Below are positions 9,286-18,997 of a stretch of DNA of 64,000 nt, one piece after another (within the stretch, counting starts at the first letter, position 1; each line of letters opens with the position of its first letter). The stretch is taken from the NCBI RefSeq assembly GCF_021647475.1, contig NZ_JAKIUR010000002.1:30978-94977 (forward strand), read 5' to 3'. The translations under genes and the position numbers were made by a program. Origin of the DNA: Lutibacter sp. Lineage in GTDB: Bacteria; Bacteroidota; Bacteroidia; Flavobacteriales; Flavobacteriaceae. The notes under the pieces were generated by a model that had not been told where the DNA came from, searched no databases, and saw only the letters and a program-made list of their open reading frames with translations.

Positions 9286-10293
9286 ATGTTAGAAGAAAGC
9301 AATGTATCAGTTGATATTAAAGCTATTAACGAGAAAATAGAAGCGGAAAGTGCTTTTATTGATTTATTAATGATGGAAATGAATAAAGTAATTGTTGGCC
9401 AAAAACATATGGTGGAACGCTTACTTATTGGTTTGTTAGGTAATGGACATATTTTATTAGAAGGTGTGCCAGGATTGGCAAAAACTTTAGCTATTAGCAC
9501 ATTATCTAAAGCTGTTCATGGAAAATTTAGTAGATTACAATTTACCCCAGATTTATTACCTGCGGACATTGTTGGTACTATGATTTATAATATGAAAGAC
9601 AATGATTTTTCTATTAAAAAAGGACCAATTTTTGCCAATTTTGTTTTGGCAGATGAAATAAACCGTGCTCCAGCAAAAGTGCAATCAGCTTTATTAGAAG
9701 CCATGCAAGAGCGTCAAATTACTATTGGTGATACTACTTTTAAATTAGACGATCCTTTTCTAGTAATGGCTACTCAAAACCCAATAGAGCAAGAAGGAAC
9801 TTATCCTTTACCAGAAGCTCAAATTGACCGTTTTATGTTAAAAACTGTAATTGATTATCCAAAAATTGCTGAAGAGCAACTAATTATGCGTAAAAATTTA
9901 AATGGGAGTTTTGGTGATGTTAAACCCGTTGCGTCTTTAGAGCAAATTAATAGAGCTAGAAATGCTGTTAAAGAAGTTTATATGGATGAGAAAATTGAAA
10001 AATATATTTTAGATATTATTTTTGCTACTCGTTATCCTGAAAAATATAATTTACCTGAATTAAAAGGACTTATTAGTTTTGGAGCTTCTCCTCGTGGGAG
10101 TATCAATTTAGCATTGTCAGCAAAATGTTATGCATTTATTAGAAGACGAGGATATGTTATTCCAGAAGATATTAGAGCAATGGTACCTGATGTTTTACGT
10201 CATAGAATAGGACTTACTTATGAAGCCGAAGCCGAAAATGTTACTTCCGAAGAAATTATTTCTAAAATAATTAATGAAGTAGAAGTCCCTTAA
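9286..10293 (+). CDS. MoxR family AAA+ ATPase, first gene of the Bat operon
   Basis: A 335-residue AAA+ ATPase. The Walker A motif is GVPGLAKT (60-67), Walker B is FVLADEIN (D123, E124), and the sensor and arginine-finger region follow in MATQNPIEQEGTYPLPEAQ. MoxR ATPases act as chaperone-like partners of VWA proteins, here those encoded downstream. The order MoxR, DUF58, VWA, VWA, TPR is the Bat operon layout. The gene is transcribed away from the TonB-dependent receptor. Spacing to the next gene is 62 bp, the widest in the operon. Confidence 0.93.
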   Translation: MLEESNVSVDIKAINEKIEAESAFIDLLMMEMNKVIVGQKHMVERLLIGLLGNGHILLEGVPGLAKTLAISTLSKAVHGKFSRLQFTPDLLPADIVGTMIYNMKDNDFSIKKGPIFANFVLADEINRAPAKVQSALLEAMQERQITIGDTTFKLDDPFLVMATQNPIEQEGTYPLPEAQIDRFMLKTVIDYPKIAEEQLIMRKNLNGSFGDVKPVASLEQINRARNAVKEVYMDEKIEKYILDIIFATRYPEKYNLPELKGLISFGASPRGSINLALSAKCYAFIRRRGYVIPEDIRAMVPDVLRHRIGLTYEAEAENVTSEEIISKIINEVEVP

Positions 10294-10355
10294 AATTAAA
10301 TAGATTTTTTAAGAACAATTAATGAATTTCTTTTTAATTTTTCTAACCTAAATTT

Positions 10356-11228
10356 ATGGAAACCAAAGAAATACTTAAAAAAGTTCGAAAAATAGAAATT
10401 AAGACACGCAGGTTGTCTGATCATATTTTTTCTGGTGAATATCATAGTTCATTTAAGGGACGAGGTATGACTTTTTCAGAAGTAAGACAATACCAATTTG
10501 GAGATGATGTTAGGTCTATTGATTGGAATGTTACCGCAAGATATCATGAACCTTATGTTAAAGTTTTTGAAGAAGAACGTGAATTAACTATGGTTTTAAT
10601 GGTAGATGTTAGTGGTTCTGAATTATTTGGAACAACAAAACAGTTTAAGAAAAATACCATTACTGAAATTGCTGCAACATTGGCGTTTTCAGCAATTCAA
10701 AATAATGATAAAGTAGGTCTTTTGCTATTCTCCGATCAAACTGAATTATACATCCCTCCAAAAAAAGGAAGAAGTCATGTGTTGCGAATTATTAGAGAAT
10801 TAATTGAATTTAAACCTAAAAGTACAAAAACAAATATTTCTGAAGCCCTTAAATTTATATCTAGTGTGCAAAAGAAAAAAGCTATTGTTTTTATATTATC
10901 CGATTTTTTAGATGATGAATATGAAGCTACTTTAAAAATTGTAGGTAAAAAACATGACGTAACAGGAATTAGAATATTTGATAAACACGAAATTTCTATG
11001 CCAAACCTTGGTTTAGTTCCAATGTTAGACGCCGAAACAAAAGAAGTAATGCTTGTAAATACTGCTTCCAAAAAAGTTAGAAATAGTTATGCGGGTTATT
11101 ATTTAAAAACTGCTAATTATTTTGAAAAATCTTTTAGTCGTAGTGGAGCTGGAGTTATAAGTTCTCAAATAGGTGAAAGTTATGTAAAAAAATTACTAGG
11201 ATATTTTAAGCAAAAAGGAGTAAGATAG
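10356..11228 (+). CDS. DUF58 domain protein
   Basis: A 290-residue cytoplasmic protein with no membrane segment. The DUF58 signature region is seen in FSEVRQYQFGDDVRSIDWNV without the full stretch being quoted further; a VWA-like segment follows with a metal-site-like DVSGS. DUF58 proteins are almost always encoded directly after a MoxR ATPase and are thought to work with it. It sits between moxR and the membrane-bound Bat genes and is separated by 9 bp from the following start codon, consistent with one message. Confidence 0.9.
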   Translation: METKEILKKVRKIEIKTRRLSDHIFSGEYHSSFKGRGMTFSEVRQYQFGDDVRSIDWNVTARYHEPYVKVFEEERELTMVLMVDVSGSELFGTTKQFKKNTITEIAATLAFSAIQNNDKVGLLLFSDQTELYIPPKKGRSHVLRIIRELIEFKPKSTKTNISEALKFISSVQKKKAIVFILSDFLDDEYEATLKIVGKKHDVTGIRIFDKHEISMPNLGLVPMLDAETKEVMLVNTASKKVRNSYAGYYLKTANYFEKSFSRSGAGVISSQIGESYVKKLLGYFKQKGVR

Positions 11229-11237
11229 AACGTTTGT

Positions 11238-12158
11238 ATGAGCCTCATGAAAAAACAGTTAATATATATAATGGTTTGTTTAGGTTTTATTGGGTTTTCA
11301 CAAGAAAGCCCTGTAAAAGTTAGTACAGATACCACATTTATTAGAATAGGAGAACAATTTCAATACAAAGTATCAGTAGATAAAGGTACTAAAGTGGTTT
11401 TTCCAAAGCTTCAATTAGATAGCTTGCATAAAGTAGAAGTAATAACTGCTTTACCAGTGGATACACTTAAAAATAAATTAGAAAAAAAATATGTACTTAC
11501 TAGTTTTGATAGCGGACAATATGTAATTCCTCAACAACAAGTTTTAATAAATAATAAAAAATACCTTACAGATTCTTTGTTGATAAATGTTGCTACGGTA
11601 AAAGTGGACACTACTAAGCAAAAAATGTTTCTAATTAAAGCTGTAAAAAGTGAACCTAAAATATTAGACGATTACTTGCACTTATGGTGGCTAATATTCC
11701 CTTTACTAGCAATAATAGGACTTATTTTATATTTTATCTTAAGAAAAAAAGAAAAAAAAGAAGCAGTTAAAGTTTACATTCCGCCAATTCAAGAAGCAAT
11801 GCAACGCCTAAAAGAACTTGATGAAAAGCAGTTATTAAAACAGCATAAAGTTAAATTGTATTATTCTGAATTAACAGAAATAGTTAGATCTTATATTGAA
11901 AAGGATATTAATATTCCAGCATTAGAATCTACCACAAATGAATTATTAGAAACGATAAAAGATTTTAATGAATCTAGTAAACTAGGCATTTCAAAAGAAA
12001 CCATTAAGGAACTAAAAGAAGTTTTACAAAATGCTGATTTAGCGAAATTTGCAAAATACAAACCAATAGTTGAAGAAATTAAAGCAGATAGAACGCTATC
12101 AGAACGTATTTTACAAAATTTAAAACCTATTAAAAATACTGAAAATGAATTGGAATAA
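11238..12158 (+). CDS. Bat operon membrane protein of unknown function
   Basis: A 306-residue protein with a signal peptide, a periplasmic domain of about 125 residues rich in beta-type sequence, one membrane helix (about 148-168, LWWLIFPLLAIIGLI) and a cytoplasmic tail of about 135 charged residues. The arrangement resembles a short form of BatD: ectodomain, single helix, helical tail. An alternative ATG at 11247 (MKKQ...) gives a more typical signal peptide. The end overlaps the batA start by 14 bases. A protein in this position is usual in flavobacterial Bat operons; its role is not known. Confidence 0.8.
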   Translation: MSLMKKQLIYIMVCLGFIGFSQESPVKVSTDTTFIRIGEQFQYKVSVDKGTKVVFPKLQLDSLHKVEVITALPVDTLKNKLEKKYVLTSFDSGQYVIPQQQVLINNKKYLTDSLLINVATVKVDTTKQKMFLIKAVKSEPKILDDYLHLWWLIFPLLAIIGLILYFILRKKEKKEAVKVYIPPIQEAMQRLKELDEKQLLKQHKVKLYYSELTEIVRSYIEKDINIPALESTTNELLETIKDFNESSKLGISKETIKELKEVLQNADLAKFAKYKPIVEEIKADRTLSERILQNLKPIKNTENELE

Positions 12159-13152
12159 CTTTGAGTTTTTACATCCTCAGTTTTTATGGTTGTTATTGTT
12201 ATTACCAATAATAGCTGTTTGGTATTTTTTAAATCAAAAAAAAGATGCTTCAACCTTAAGTGTTTCAAGTTTAAAAGGATTTAAAGCATCACCATCATTA
12301 ATTTCAAAATTAAAACCATTTTTAGCAATTTTACGATTATTGGCAATTGCTTTACTAATTATTGCTTTAGCTCGCCCAAGAATTGTAGCAGTTAGTAAAC
12401 GTACTAAAACAAATAAAGGAATTGATATTGTTATGGCAATTGACGTTTCAGCAAGTATGTTAGCACGAGATTTAAAACCAAACCGATTAGAAGCTCTAAA
12501 AAAAGTAGCTACTCAATTCGTAAATCAAAGACCTAATGATAGAATTGGTATTGTAGTTTATGCAGGAGAAAGTTTTACAAAAACTCCTATAACCAGTGAT
12601 AAACGAATTATTAGAAATACAATAGCCAATATTAAATGGGGAGAATTAGATGGAGGAACTGCTATTGGCATGGGTTTAGGCTCTGCAGTTAATAGATTAA
12701 AAGGCAGTAAAGCCAAAAGTAAAGTTATTATTTTATTAACTGACGGAGTTAATAATACAGGTTTTGTAGATCCTAAAACAGCTACAGAATTAGCTGCAGG
12801 ATTAGGAATTAAAGTGTACACCATTGGTTTAGGAACTAATGGAACGGCATCATTTCCTTATGCAAAAGACCCAAGAACAGGAAAATTATTATTTAGAAGT
12901 TCACCTGTAGAAATAGATGAAGGATTGCTTAAATATATAGCTAAAGAAACAGGAGGAAGATATTTTAGAGCAACAGATAATACAAAGTTGAAAGCTATTT
13001 ATAATGAAATTAATAAACTTGAAAAAACAAAAATTGACGAGTTTAAATACTATAATTACGATGAAAAATATCGAGAATTAGTATTACTGGCTTTGTTTTT
13101 AATAGTATTGGAATTTGTGCTAAAAAACACAATATTTAAAAGTTTTATATAA
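12145..13152 (+). CDS. batA: BatA, membrane-anchored VWA protein
   Basis: A 335-residue protein with two N-terminal membrane helices (about 10-28 and 60-77), a VWA domain and one C-terminal helix (about 308-325). The metal-ion site DxSxS is intact as DVSAS (D100, S102, S104), with a TDG second loop. BatA and BatB form heteromeric inner-membrane complexes in the family. It overlaps the preceding gene and is followed by batB after 25 bp. The operon has been linked to oxygen tolerance in Bacteroides and to stress resistance elsewhere. Confidence 0.9.
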   Translation: MNWNNFEFLHPQFLWLLLLLPIIAVWYFLNQKKDASTLSVSSLKGFKASPSLISKLKPFLAILRLLAIALLIIALARPRIVAVSKRTKTNKGIDIVMAIDVSASMLARDLKPNRLEALKKVATQFVNQRPNDRIGIVVYAGESFTKTPITSDKRIIRNTIANIKWGELDGGTAIGMGLGSAVNRLKGSKAKSKVIILLTDGVNNTGFVDPKTATELAAGLGIKVYTIGLGTNGTASFPYAKDPRTGKLLFRSSPVEIDEGLLKYIAKETGGRYFRATDNTKLKAIYNEINKLEKTKIDEFKYYNYDEKYRELVLLALFLIVLEFVLKNTIFKSFI

Positions 13153-13177
13153 TTAAATTAAGAAATTAACAAATAAA

Positions 13178-14218
13178 ATGTATCAATTAGAAGAACCAAC
13201 ATATTTTTATTATTTGCTTGTAATCCCAGCAATGTTGGTGCTATTTATTGGAGTGCTTTGGTGGAAAAAAAGAAAACAAAAACAGTTTGCTTCAAAAGAA
13301 TTATTTGATAAATTAAGTCCTGAAAAATCAACTTTTAAATCAGTATTAAAATTTAGTTTTTTAGCTATTGCCATTGCTTTGATAATAATTTCATTGGTAA
13401 ATCCAAAAATGGGAACAAAATTAGAAACGGTTAAACGAGAAGGTGTTGATATTGTTTTTGCTTTAGATGTTTCTAAAAGTATGTTAGCAGAAGATATTGC
13501 TCCAAGCAGGTTAGCTAAAGCCAAACAAATTATTACTAAAATAATTGATAACCTAGGAAGTGATAGAGTTGGAATTGTTGTTTACGCAGGAAATTCATAC
13601 CCATTATTGCCAATCACTACAGATCATGCCGCTGCAAAAATGTTTTTACAAAATGCAAATCCAGATATGGTTTCTAGCCAGGGAACCGCAATTAATGAAG
13701 CTATAGAAAAATCTATCACTTTTTTTGATGACAATGAGCAAACAAACCGCTATTTATTTGTAGTTTCTGATGGAGAAGATCACGGAGAAAATGCTTTGAG
13801 TGCTGTAGAAAAAGCAACAAAAGAAGGTATTAAAGTGTTTACCATTGGAGTTGGCACTGAAAAAGGAGCCCCAATTCCTATTAAAAAAGATGGAACGGTT
13901 GTCAGCTACAAAAAAGATAGTAAAGGCGAAGTGGTAATTACTCAATTAAATCCAAAAATTTTGGGAGAAATAGCTTCAGCAGGAAAAGGCAGTTATATTG
14001 ACGGGAATAAAACTCAAAAAGCCATAGATTATGTCAATAATTTAATTTCAAAAGCCAATAAAACGGAGTTTGATGCCAAGCAGTTTTCAGATTATAAATC
14101 TCAATTTCAATGGTTTATTGGTTTTGGATTATTGTTTTTACTTTTTGATACGTTTTTACTAGAAAAGAAAACCAAATGGATTCAAAAATTAAACCTATTT
14201 AATCAAACTAAAAATTAG
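13178..14218 (+). CDS. batB: BatB, membrane-anchored VWA protein
   Basis: A 346-residue paralogue of BatA with the same plan: N-terminal helices (about 8-28 and 55-73), VWA domain, C-terminal helix (about 312-330). The metal-ion site is DVSKS (D97, S99, S101), and SDGEDHG forms the third loop. It lies directly after batA and 7 bp before batC. A cytoplasmic basic stretch (KKRKQK) follows the first helix. Confidence 0.9.
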   Translation: MYQLEEPTYFYYLLVIPAMLVLFIGVLWWKKRKQKQFASKELFDKLSPEKSTFKSVLKFSFLAIAIALIIISLVNPKMGTKLETVKREGVDIVFALDVSKSMLAEDIAPSRLAKAKQIITKIIDNLGSDRVGIVVYAGNSYPLLPITTDHAAAKMFLQNANPDMVSSQGTAINEAIEKSITFFDDNEQTNRYLFVVSDGEDHGENALSAVEKATKEGIKVFTIGVGTEKGAPIPIKKDGTVVSYKKDSKGEVVITQLNPKILGEIASAGKGSYIDGNKTQKAIDYVNNLISKANKTEFDAKQFSDYKSQFQWFIGFGLLFLLFDTFLLEKKTKWIQKLNLFNQTKN

Positions 14219-14225
14219 AAATATC

Positions 14226-14993
14226 ATGAAAAAAAGTATTGTTATTTTAATTTTATGTTTAACTAATCTTGGTTTCGCACAACAAAAAAACAATAAAAAG
14301 TTAGAACGAGTTGCAAGAGAAGAAGTAAGAAAAGGAAACAAATTGTATAATCAATTAAAATTTAAAGACGCTGAGGTTGCTTATAAAAAAGCATTGGATG
14401 ACAATCCTAATTATCCAAAAGCTTCTTATAATTTAGGAAATGCATTATATCAGCAAAACAGAACTAAAGAAGCTGTAAGCCAATATGAATTAGTTGAAAA
14501 AACTTTTAAAGATAAAATGGGTAAAGCTGAAGCATTTCATAATATGGGAAATTCATTTATGAAAGCTAAGCAATATGCAAAAGCTGTAGAAGCTTATAAA
14601 AACGCCTTAAGAAACAATTCTAAGGATGATGAAACTAGATATAATTTAGCATTGGCTCAAAAATTGCTTAAAAAACAACAGCAACAAAATAAAAACAATA
14701 AGAAAAATAAAAAGAACAATAAGGATAATAAAAAAAATAAAAAGGACAAGAATAAGGACAATAAAAAGGATAAAAATAAAGGAAAAGACAAAAAAGATAA
14801 TAAAGGTAATTCAAAGAAAAATAAACCTAAAGATGAGAAAAAACAACCACCAAAACCTCGTCCAAATCAATTATCACCTAAGCAAATGAAACAGTTATTA
14901 GATGCTATGAATAACGAGGAAAATAAAACGCGAAAAAAATTAAATGCTAAAAAAGCAAAAGGCAGAAAAATAAAACAAGAAAAGGATTGGTAA
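14226..14993 (+). CDS. batC: BatC, TPR protein with lysine-rich tail
   Basis: A 255-residue exported protein. A signal peptide (1-18, GFAQ) is followed by about three TPR units (about 30-140) and then a highly repetitive lysine/asparagine tail (about 142-200) of KKDKNK-type units, ending in a basic helix. The tail is encoded by an A-rich tract (14670-14840) in which almost all codons are AAA, AAT, AAG or GAT. BatC is the periplasmic scaffold of the Bat system. Such tails are prone to length variation. It is 2 bp from batD. Confidence 0.87.
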   Translation: MKKSIVILILCLTNLGFAQQKNNKKLERVAREEVRKGNKLYNQLKFKDAEVAYKKALDDNPNYPKASYNLGNALYQQNRTKEAVSQYELVEKTFKDKMGKAEAFHNMGNSFMKAKQYAKAVEAYKNALRNNSKDDETRYNLALAQKLLKKQQQQNKNNKKNKKNNKDNKKNKKDKNKDNKKDKNKGKDKKDNKGNSKKNKPKDEKKQPPKPRPNQLSPKQMKQLLDAMNNEENKTRKKLNAKKAKGRKIKQEKDW

Positions 14994-14995
14994 AA

Positions 14996-16762
14996 ATGAA
15001 ATTACGTAAATTTTATATACTTGGTTTTTTAATAATTACAACGCAATTTGTGTTTGCTCAAATTGAGTTTACAACGTCTGTAAGTAAAAATAAATTGGGA
15101 GTTAACCAACGTTTTAGAATTGAATTTTCAGTAAATAAACAAGGTGCAGATAATTTTAAAGCCCCTTCATTTTCCAATTTCAATATAATTGGCGGACCAA
15201 GTTCATCGGTAAATCAATCTTGGATTAACGGTAAAGCAAGCTATTCACAATCTTATATTTATTTTTTACAACCTAAACATATAGGCGAATTTACCATAGC
15301 TCCTGCAAAAATTGAATATAATGGCAATATAATACAATCAAATTCAGTCAAAATTACAGTGGTTAAGGCGGTTGAAATACCAAAAGATCCTAACAATCCA
15401 TTATATGTTGCTCAACAAAACATCCATTTAGTTGCCGAAGTTTCAAATCAAAGTCCGTATATAGGTGAAGGAATTTATGTGGTTTATAAATTATATGTTA
15501 GCCAAAATATTAGTGTTAATGATTGGCGAGTTACAGAAGCACCTCAGTATAATGGTTTTTGGAATCAGGATATTGGCGTGAAAAATATCAAAGTTAAAAA
15601 TGGCACTTACAACGGAGAAAAATATCGATATATAATTCTTAAAAAAGCAGTTTTAATTCCTCAAAGAGCAGGAAAATTAAAAATTGAACCCATAAAAATG
15701 GATTTTTCTGTTGGAGTTCCAACTGGAAAAGGTGATTTTTTTGGGAATATGATTACCAATAATATAAACTACGACACACAATCTGCAACAAAATATATTA
15801 ATGTTAAAGCACTGCCAGATAAAGGAAAACCTATTGATTTTACTGGTGCGGTTGGCGAATTTCAACTAAATGTTACTACAGATAAAAATGTTTTAAAAGC
15901 AAACGAAGCAGCTCAAATTAAAGTAGAAGTTACCGGTAGAGGAAATTTAAAATTATTTGATATTCCAAAAATAACCACCCCAAAACAATTAGAAACTTAT
16001 ACTCCAGAACATAAAGAGCAAGTATCCACATCGTTAGTTGGTTTAAGAGGAAGTATTTCAGATACTTATACTGTTGTTCCGCAATTTAAAGGAAAATATA
16101 AAATTCCAGCGGTAACCTTTAGTTATTTTAATCCAAAGGATAAACAATATAAAACGTTAAAAACAAAGGATATTATTGTAGAAGTTACTGAAGGAAAAGA
16201 AATACCTTCTATTACAGATACCTTAACAAATCCAAACAAAAAACGAGTAATAGAAAAAAATAATAGATTTCGATTTATTACTTTAAACACCGAATTTAAA
16301 CCTACAAAAAAAGAATCATTTTTATTTACTTCTAAATTTTATTGGCTATTATTGTTGCCATTTTTAGCTATTCCGATAGGAATGTTTATAGGTAAAAAAC
16401 GTGCAGAAAGAGCCAAAGATGTATTTGGAAATAGAATTCGTAAAGCAGATAGATTAGCTAAAAAATATTTATCTGAAGCTAAAAAACAATTAGGTAAAAA
16501 AGAAGCTTTTTATATCGCTTTAGAAAAAGCTTTACACAACTTTTTAAAAGCAAAATTATTTATGGAAACTTCAGATATTTCCATTGAAAAAATTACAGAA
16601 TTACTTCAGAATAAAAAAGTAGATAAAGGCATTATAAATCAATTTATTGAAGTTTTAAAAGATTGTGATTTCGCCAGATTTACACCAACATCTAATGTTA
16701 TGATGGAAAATGAATTTGAAAAAGCAAAAAAAATAATCACTAAATTAGATAAACAACTGTAA
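14996..16762 (+). CDS. batD: BatD, oxygen-tolerance membrane protein
   Basis: A 588-residue protein. The start is set at the ATG at 14996, 2 bp after the batC stop, rather than a TTG 9 bp earlier inside batC. It has a signal peptide (FVFAQ), three to four beta-sandwich domains in the periplasm, one membrane helix (about 445-465, WLLLLPFLAIPIGMF) and a cytoplasmic helical tail of about 120 residues. BatD is the large ectodomain component of the Bat complex. The next gene starts 1 bp after the stop, so translation is probably coupled. Confidence 0.9.
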   Translation: MKLRKFYILGFLIITTQFVFAQIEFTTSVSKNKLGVNQRFRIEFSVNKQGADNFKAPSFSNFNIIGGPSSSVNQSWINGKASYSQSYIYFLQPKHIGEFTIAPAKIEYNGNIIQSNSVKITVVKAVEIPKDPNNPLYVAQQNIHLVAEVSNQSPYIGEGIYVVYKLYVSQNISVNDWRVTEAPQYNGFWNQDIGVKNIKVKNGTYNGEKYRYIILKKAVLIPQRAGKLKIEPIKMDFSVGVPTGKGDFFGNMITNNINYDTQSATKYINVKALPDKGKPIDFTGAVGEFQLNVTTDKNVLKANEAAQIKVEVTGRGNLKLFDIPKITTPKQLETYTPEHKEQVSTSLVGLRGSISDTYTVVPQFKGKYKIPAVTFSYFNPKDKQYKTLKTKDIIVEVTEGKEIPSITDTLTNPNKKRVIEKNNRFRFITLNTEFKPTKKESFLFTSKFYWLLLLPFLAIPIGMFIGKKRAERAKDVFGNRIRKADRLAKKYLSEAKKQLGKKEAFYIALEKALHNFLKAKLFMETSDISIEKITELLQNKKVDKGIINQFIEVLKDCDFARFTPTSNVMMENEFEKAKKIITKLDKQL

Positions 16763-16763
16763 T

Positions 16764-17516
16764 ATGAAAAATATAGTTTTTAGTTGGTTTTTATTGTTTA
16801 CAACCATAATGTTAGCCCAAACGCCAAAGGAATTGTTTACCAAAGGAAATGAGTTTTATAAAAATGGGAATTATTTAAAAGCAATTGATTCGTATAAATC
16901 TATTAAAGAACAAGGATTACAGTCTGATGGTTTATTTTTAAATTTGGGAAATTGTTATTATAAATTAAACAAAGTTGCTCCTGCCATTTATTATTACGAA
17001 AAAGCGTTAAAATTAAATCCAGAGAACGAAAAAGCAAAAACTAATTTAACCTTTGCAAATAGGATGACTATTGATGCAATTGATGAACTTCCAAAAACAT
17101 TTCTACAAAAGTTATCAGAAAACATAATTCAAAAATTTTCATTTGATACTTGGGCAATTATTGCTGTGGTTGCCTCTTTTTTAGTAGCAATATTCTTTTT
17201 ACTCTATTATTTTTCATTCTCTTCAACCAAAAAATTAATGTATTTTAACACTTCAATTATTTCATTAGTTGTGTTAATAATTACGTTGTTTTTTGCTATT
17301 GAAAATTATAATTATGAACAAAAAAATAGAACTGCTATTATTTTTGCTACAAAAGTTGAAGTTAAAAACGCACCATCAACTAGCAGTAATGATGCATTTG
17401 AATTACACGAAGGAACTAAAGTAATAGTTTTAGATGAGTTAGATAATTGGAAAAAAATTAAAATAGCAGATGGTAAAACAGGCTGGATTTTTGCCGATTA
17501 TTTAAAGGAAATTTAA
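16764..17516 (+). CDS. batE: BatE, TPR and SH3-like membrane protein
   Basis: A 250-residue protein ending the Bat operon. It has a signal peptide (MLAQ), a TPR region (about 20-100), two membrane helices (about 130-152 and 162-182) and a C-terminal bacterial SH3 domain (about 190-250, with the DNWKKI and GWI landmarks). SH3 domains of this type often bind cell-wall or protein ligands. It converges with the TlpA-like pseudogene with a 4-base overlap of stop codons. Confidence 0.87.
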   Translation: MKNIVFSWFLLFTTIMLAQTPKELFTKGNEFYKNGNYLKAIDSYKSIKEQGLQSDGLFLNLGNCYYKLNKVAPAIYYYEKALKLNPENEKAKTNLTFANRMTIDAIDELPKTFLQKLSENIIQKFSFDTWAIIAVVASFLVAIFFLLYYFSFSSTKKLMYFNTSIISLVVLIITLFFAIENYNYEQKNRTAIIFATKVEVKNAPSTSSNDAFELHEGTKVIVLDELDNWKKIKIADGKTGWIFADYLKEI

Positions 17517-18476
17517 TTTGTAAATAGTTGGTCTATTTTTGAAGCTAACTTTTCTCCAAATATATTAACTGCAATAATATTTTTTTGTTCGTCTAATAAC
17601 ATATTAAAAGGTAACGAAGTTATTCCAAAACTTTTAGAAACAGTAGTGTTAAACCCTTCTAAAGAAGAAACATTTATCCAATCTCTTTGATCTTTTTTTA
17701 TAGCATTTACCCAGCTTTTTCGTTTAGTATCTAATGAAATACTATAAATTTCAAAACCTTTAGCATGGTTTTTTTTATATAATTTTTTAAGTAATATACT
17801 TTCGGTTCTACAAGGTGGACACCAACTTGCCCAAAAATCAACAAGAGTAATTTTACCTTTTAAAGAAGCTAAGCTCTTAAAAGTATTTGAGGAATCAGAA
17901 AGTGTAAAGTTTGGTATTTTTGATCCAATATTTAATCTTTTTAAAATAGTAAGGCGTTCTTTTAATTTTTGAGTAATTGCATAATTTGGATGTTGCACAT
18001 CAAAAGCATTAATTAATGAATCTAAAAAAGGAATATATTTACCTCCAATCCATCGGGTTGAAGTTGGATAAATAGCCACGGATATTCCCATTTTTTCTTT
18101 AATAAAATTCATAAGTTCCTCTAAATGAAGCTTATAGTTGGCAATTTCAATATCTCGTAAAGTGGCAATTGTTGAAGAATTAGGATGTTTATTCTGTGTT
18201 TTTTTTATTTTTAAGCGGACAGATGTCACTAACCGTTTTAAAGAATTTTTTCGATAATTTTCATATTCTTGTAATAATTTTGTGTCTTTTGAGCCTTTAA
18301 TTTTTATGTGCTCAAAATCTTTCCCTTTAATTTTTAACTGTTGCCCTTTATCAATGGCTAATAAAGTACTTTTAGTATTGAATTTTAAACTATAAATACC
18401 AGGCTTTAAAATGTAAACTACATTAAAACCTCCTCTTCTGTTTACTTGAATGGAATCAATTATTACTTGTTTATTA
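17513..18476 (-). pseudogene. TlpA/DUF4369-type thiol-disulfide lipoprotein, C-terminal fragment
   Basis: The frame runs upstream past the GTG at 18229 to a stop at 18488-18490 with no acceptable start. It encodes the rest of a DUF4369-like domain (IDSIQVNRRGGFNVV, LKPGIYSL) and a complete TlpA-type thioredoxin domain with CPPC and a cis-Pro in TSLPF. The missing N-terminus with a lipoprotein signal is found on the same strand at 20087-20241. Joining the two pieces after removing the 1605-bp insert and one GAAAT copy gives exactly 373 codons including stop, a normal length for this family. A short protein from the GTG is possible but would lack an export signal. Confidence 0.85.
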
Positions 18477-18554
18477 GAAATTAACTTTCATAGCGGATTC
18501 GACTCAGATTGAATAAAAGTTCGTTAAAATAAAAATTTAATAAAGCGGAGAAAT

Positions 18555-18842
18555 CTCGAATTTTAGAAATGAAAAGAAAAGGATTTTGAGAGCGAAAAGA
18601 TTTTGAGAAAGAACAGATTTTAGAAATTAATCGCACAGAATTTGAGAAAAGAAACGTAAAATGAAAATGGAAAGAGAAATGACACGTAAAGAGTTACGAA
18701 AAGAAACGTAAAAGAAAAAAGAAAAATAGGAGAGAAGGAGAAAGGAAAAAGTTTGGAGAAAATAATAAGTTCAAAGACAATTTTCAGAAACGAGAAAGCA
18801 AACAAGAGGAAAAACGAAAAGGAAAGATAAATCAGAGTAAAT
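18555..18842. repeat. Purine-rich low-complexity tract
   Basis: About 290 bp are dominated by A and G on the + strand, with recurring GAAAAG, TTTTGAGA and ACGTAAA words. Reading frames across it give only low-complexity Lys/Arg/Glu or, on the other strand, Phe/Ser/Leu strings. No gene is supported here. Confidence 0.7.
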
Positions 18843-18971
18843 AAGCTACAAAAGTTAACACCGCATATAGCAAATTGCTAAATTGTTGTTTAAACAAAAT
18901 TTTTCGCTACTTTTAACCTAATTAAAATATATGGAAAATTTCGATTTCAAACCCGCAACTTACCATATTCA

Positions 18972-18986
18972 AACCCGTTGTGGGTT
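18972..18986. repeat. Left member of inverted repeat around the inserted gene
   Basis: AACCCGTTGTGGGTT is itself palindromic and lies 11 bp before the lipoprotein start codon. Its right half, GTTGTGGGTT, is the exact reverse complement of AACCCACAAC at 19959-19968, just after the stop codon. Confidence 0.65.
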
Positions 18987-18997
18987 ATTAAAAAAAA

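Noticed and set aside
13754..13945. Minus-strand frame inside batB
   Set aside because: Antisense shadow of an intact VWA gene; no independent support.
18620..18805. Minus-strand frame of 61 codons in the purine-rich tract
   Set aside because: The product is only Phe/Ser/Leu strings, a shadow of the low-complexity A/G tract; no ribosome site or homology.
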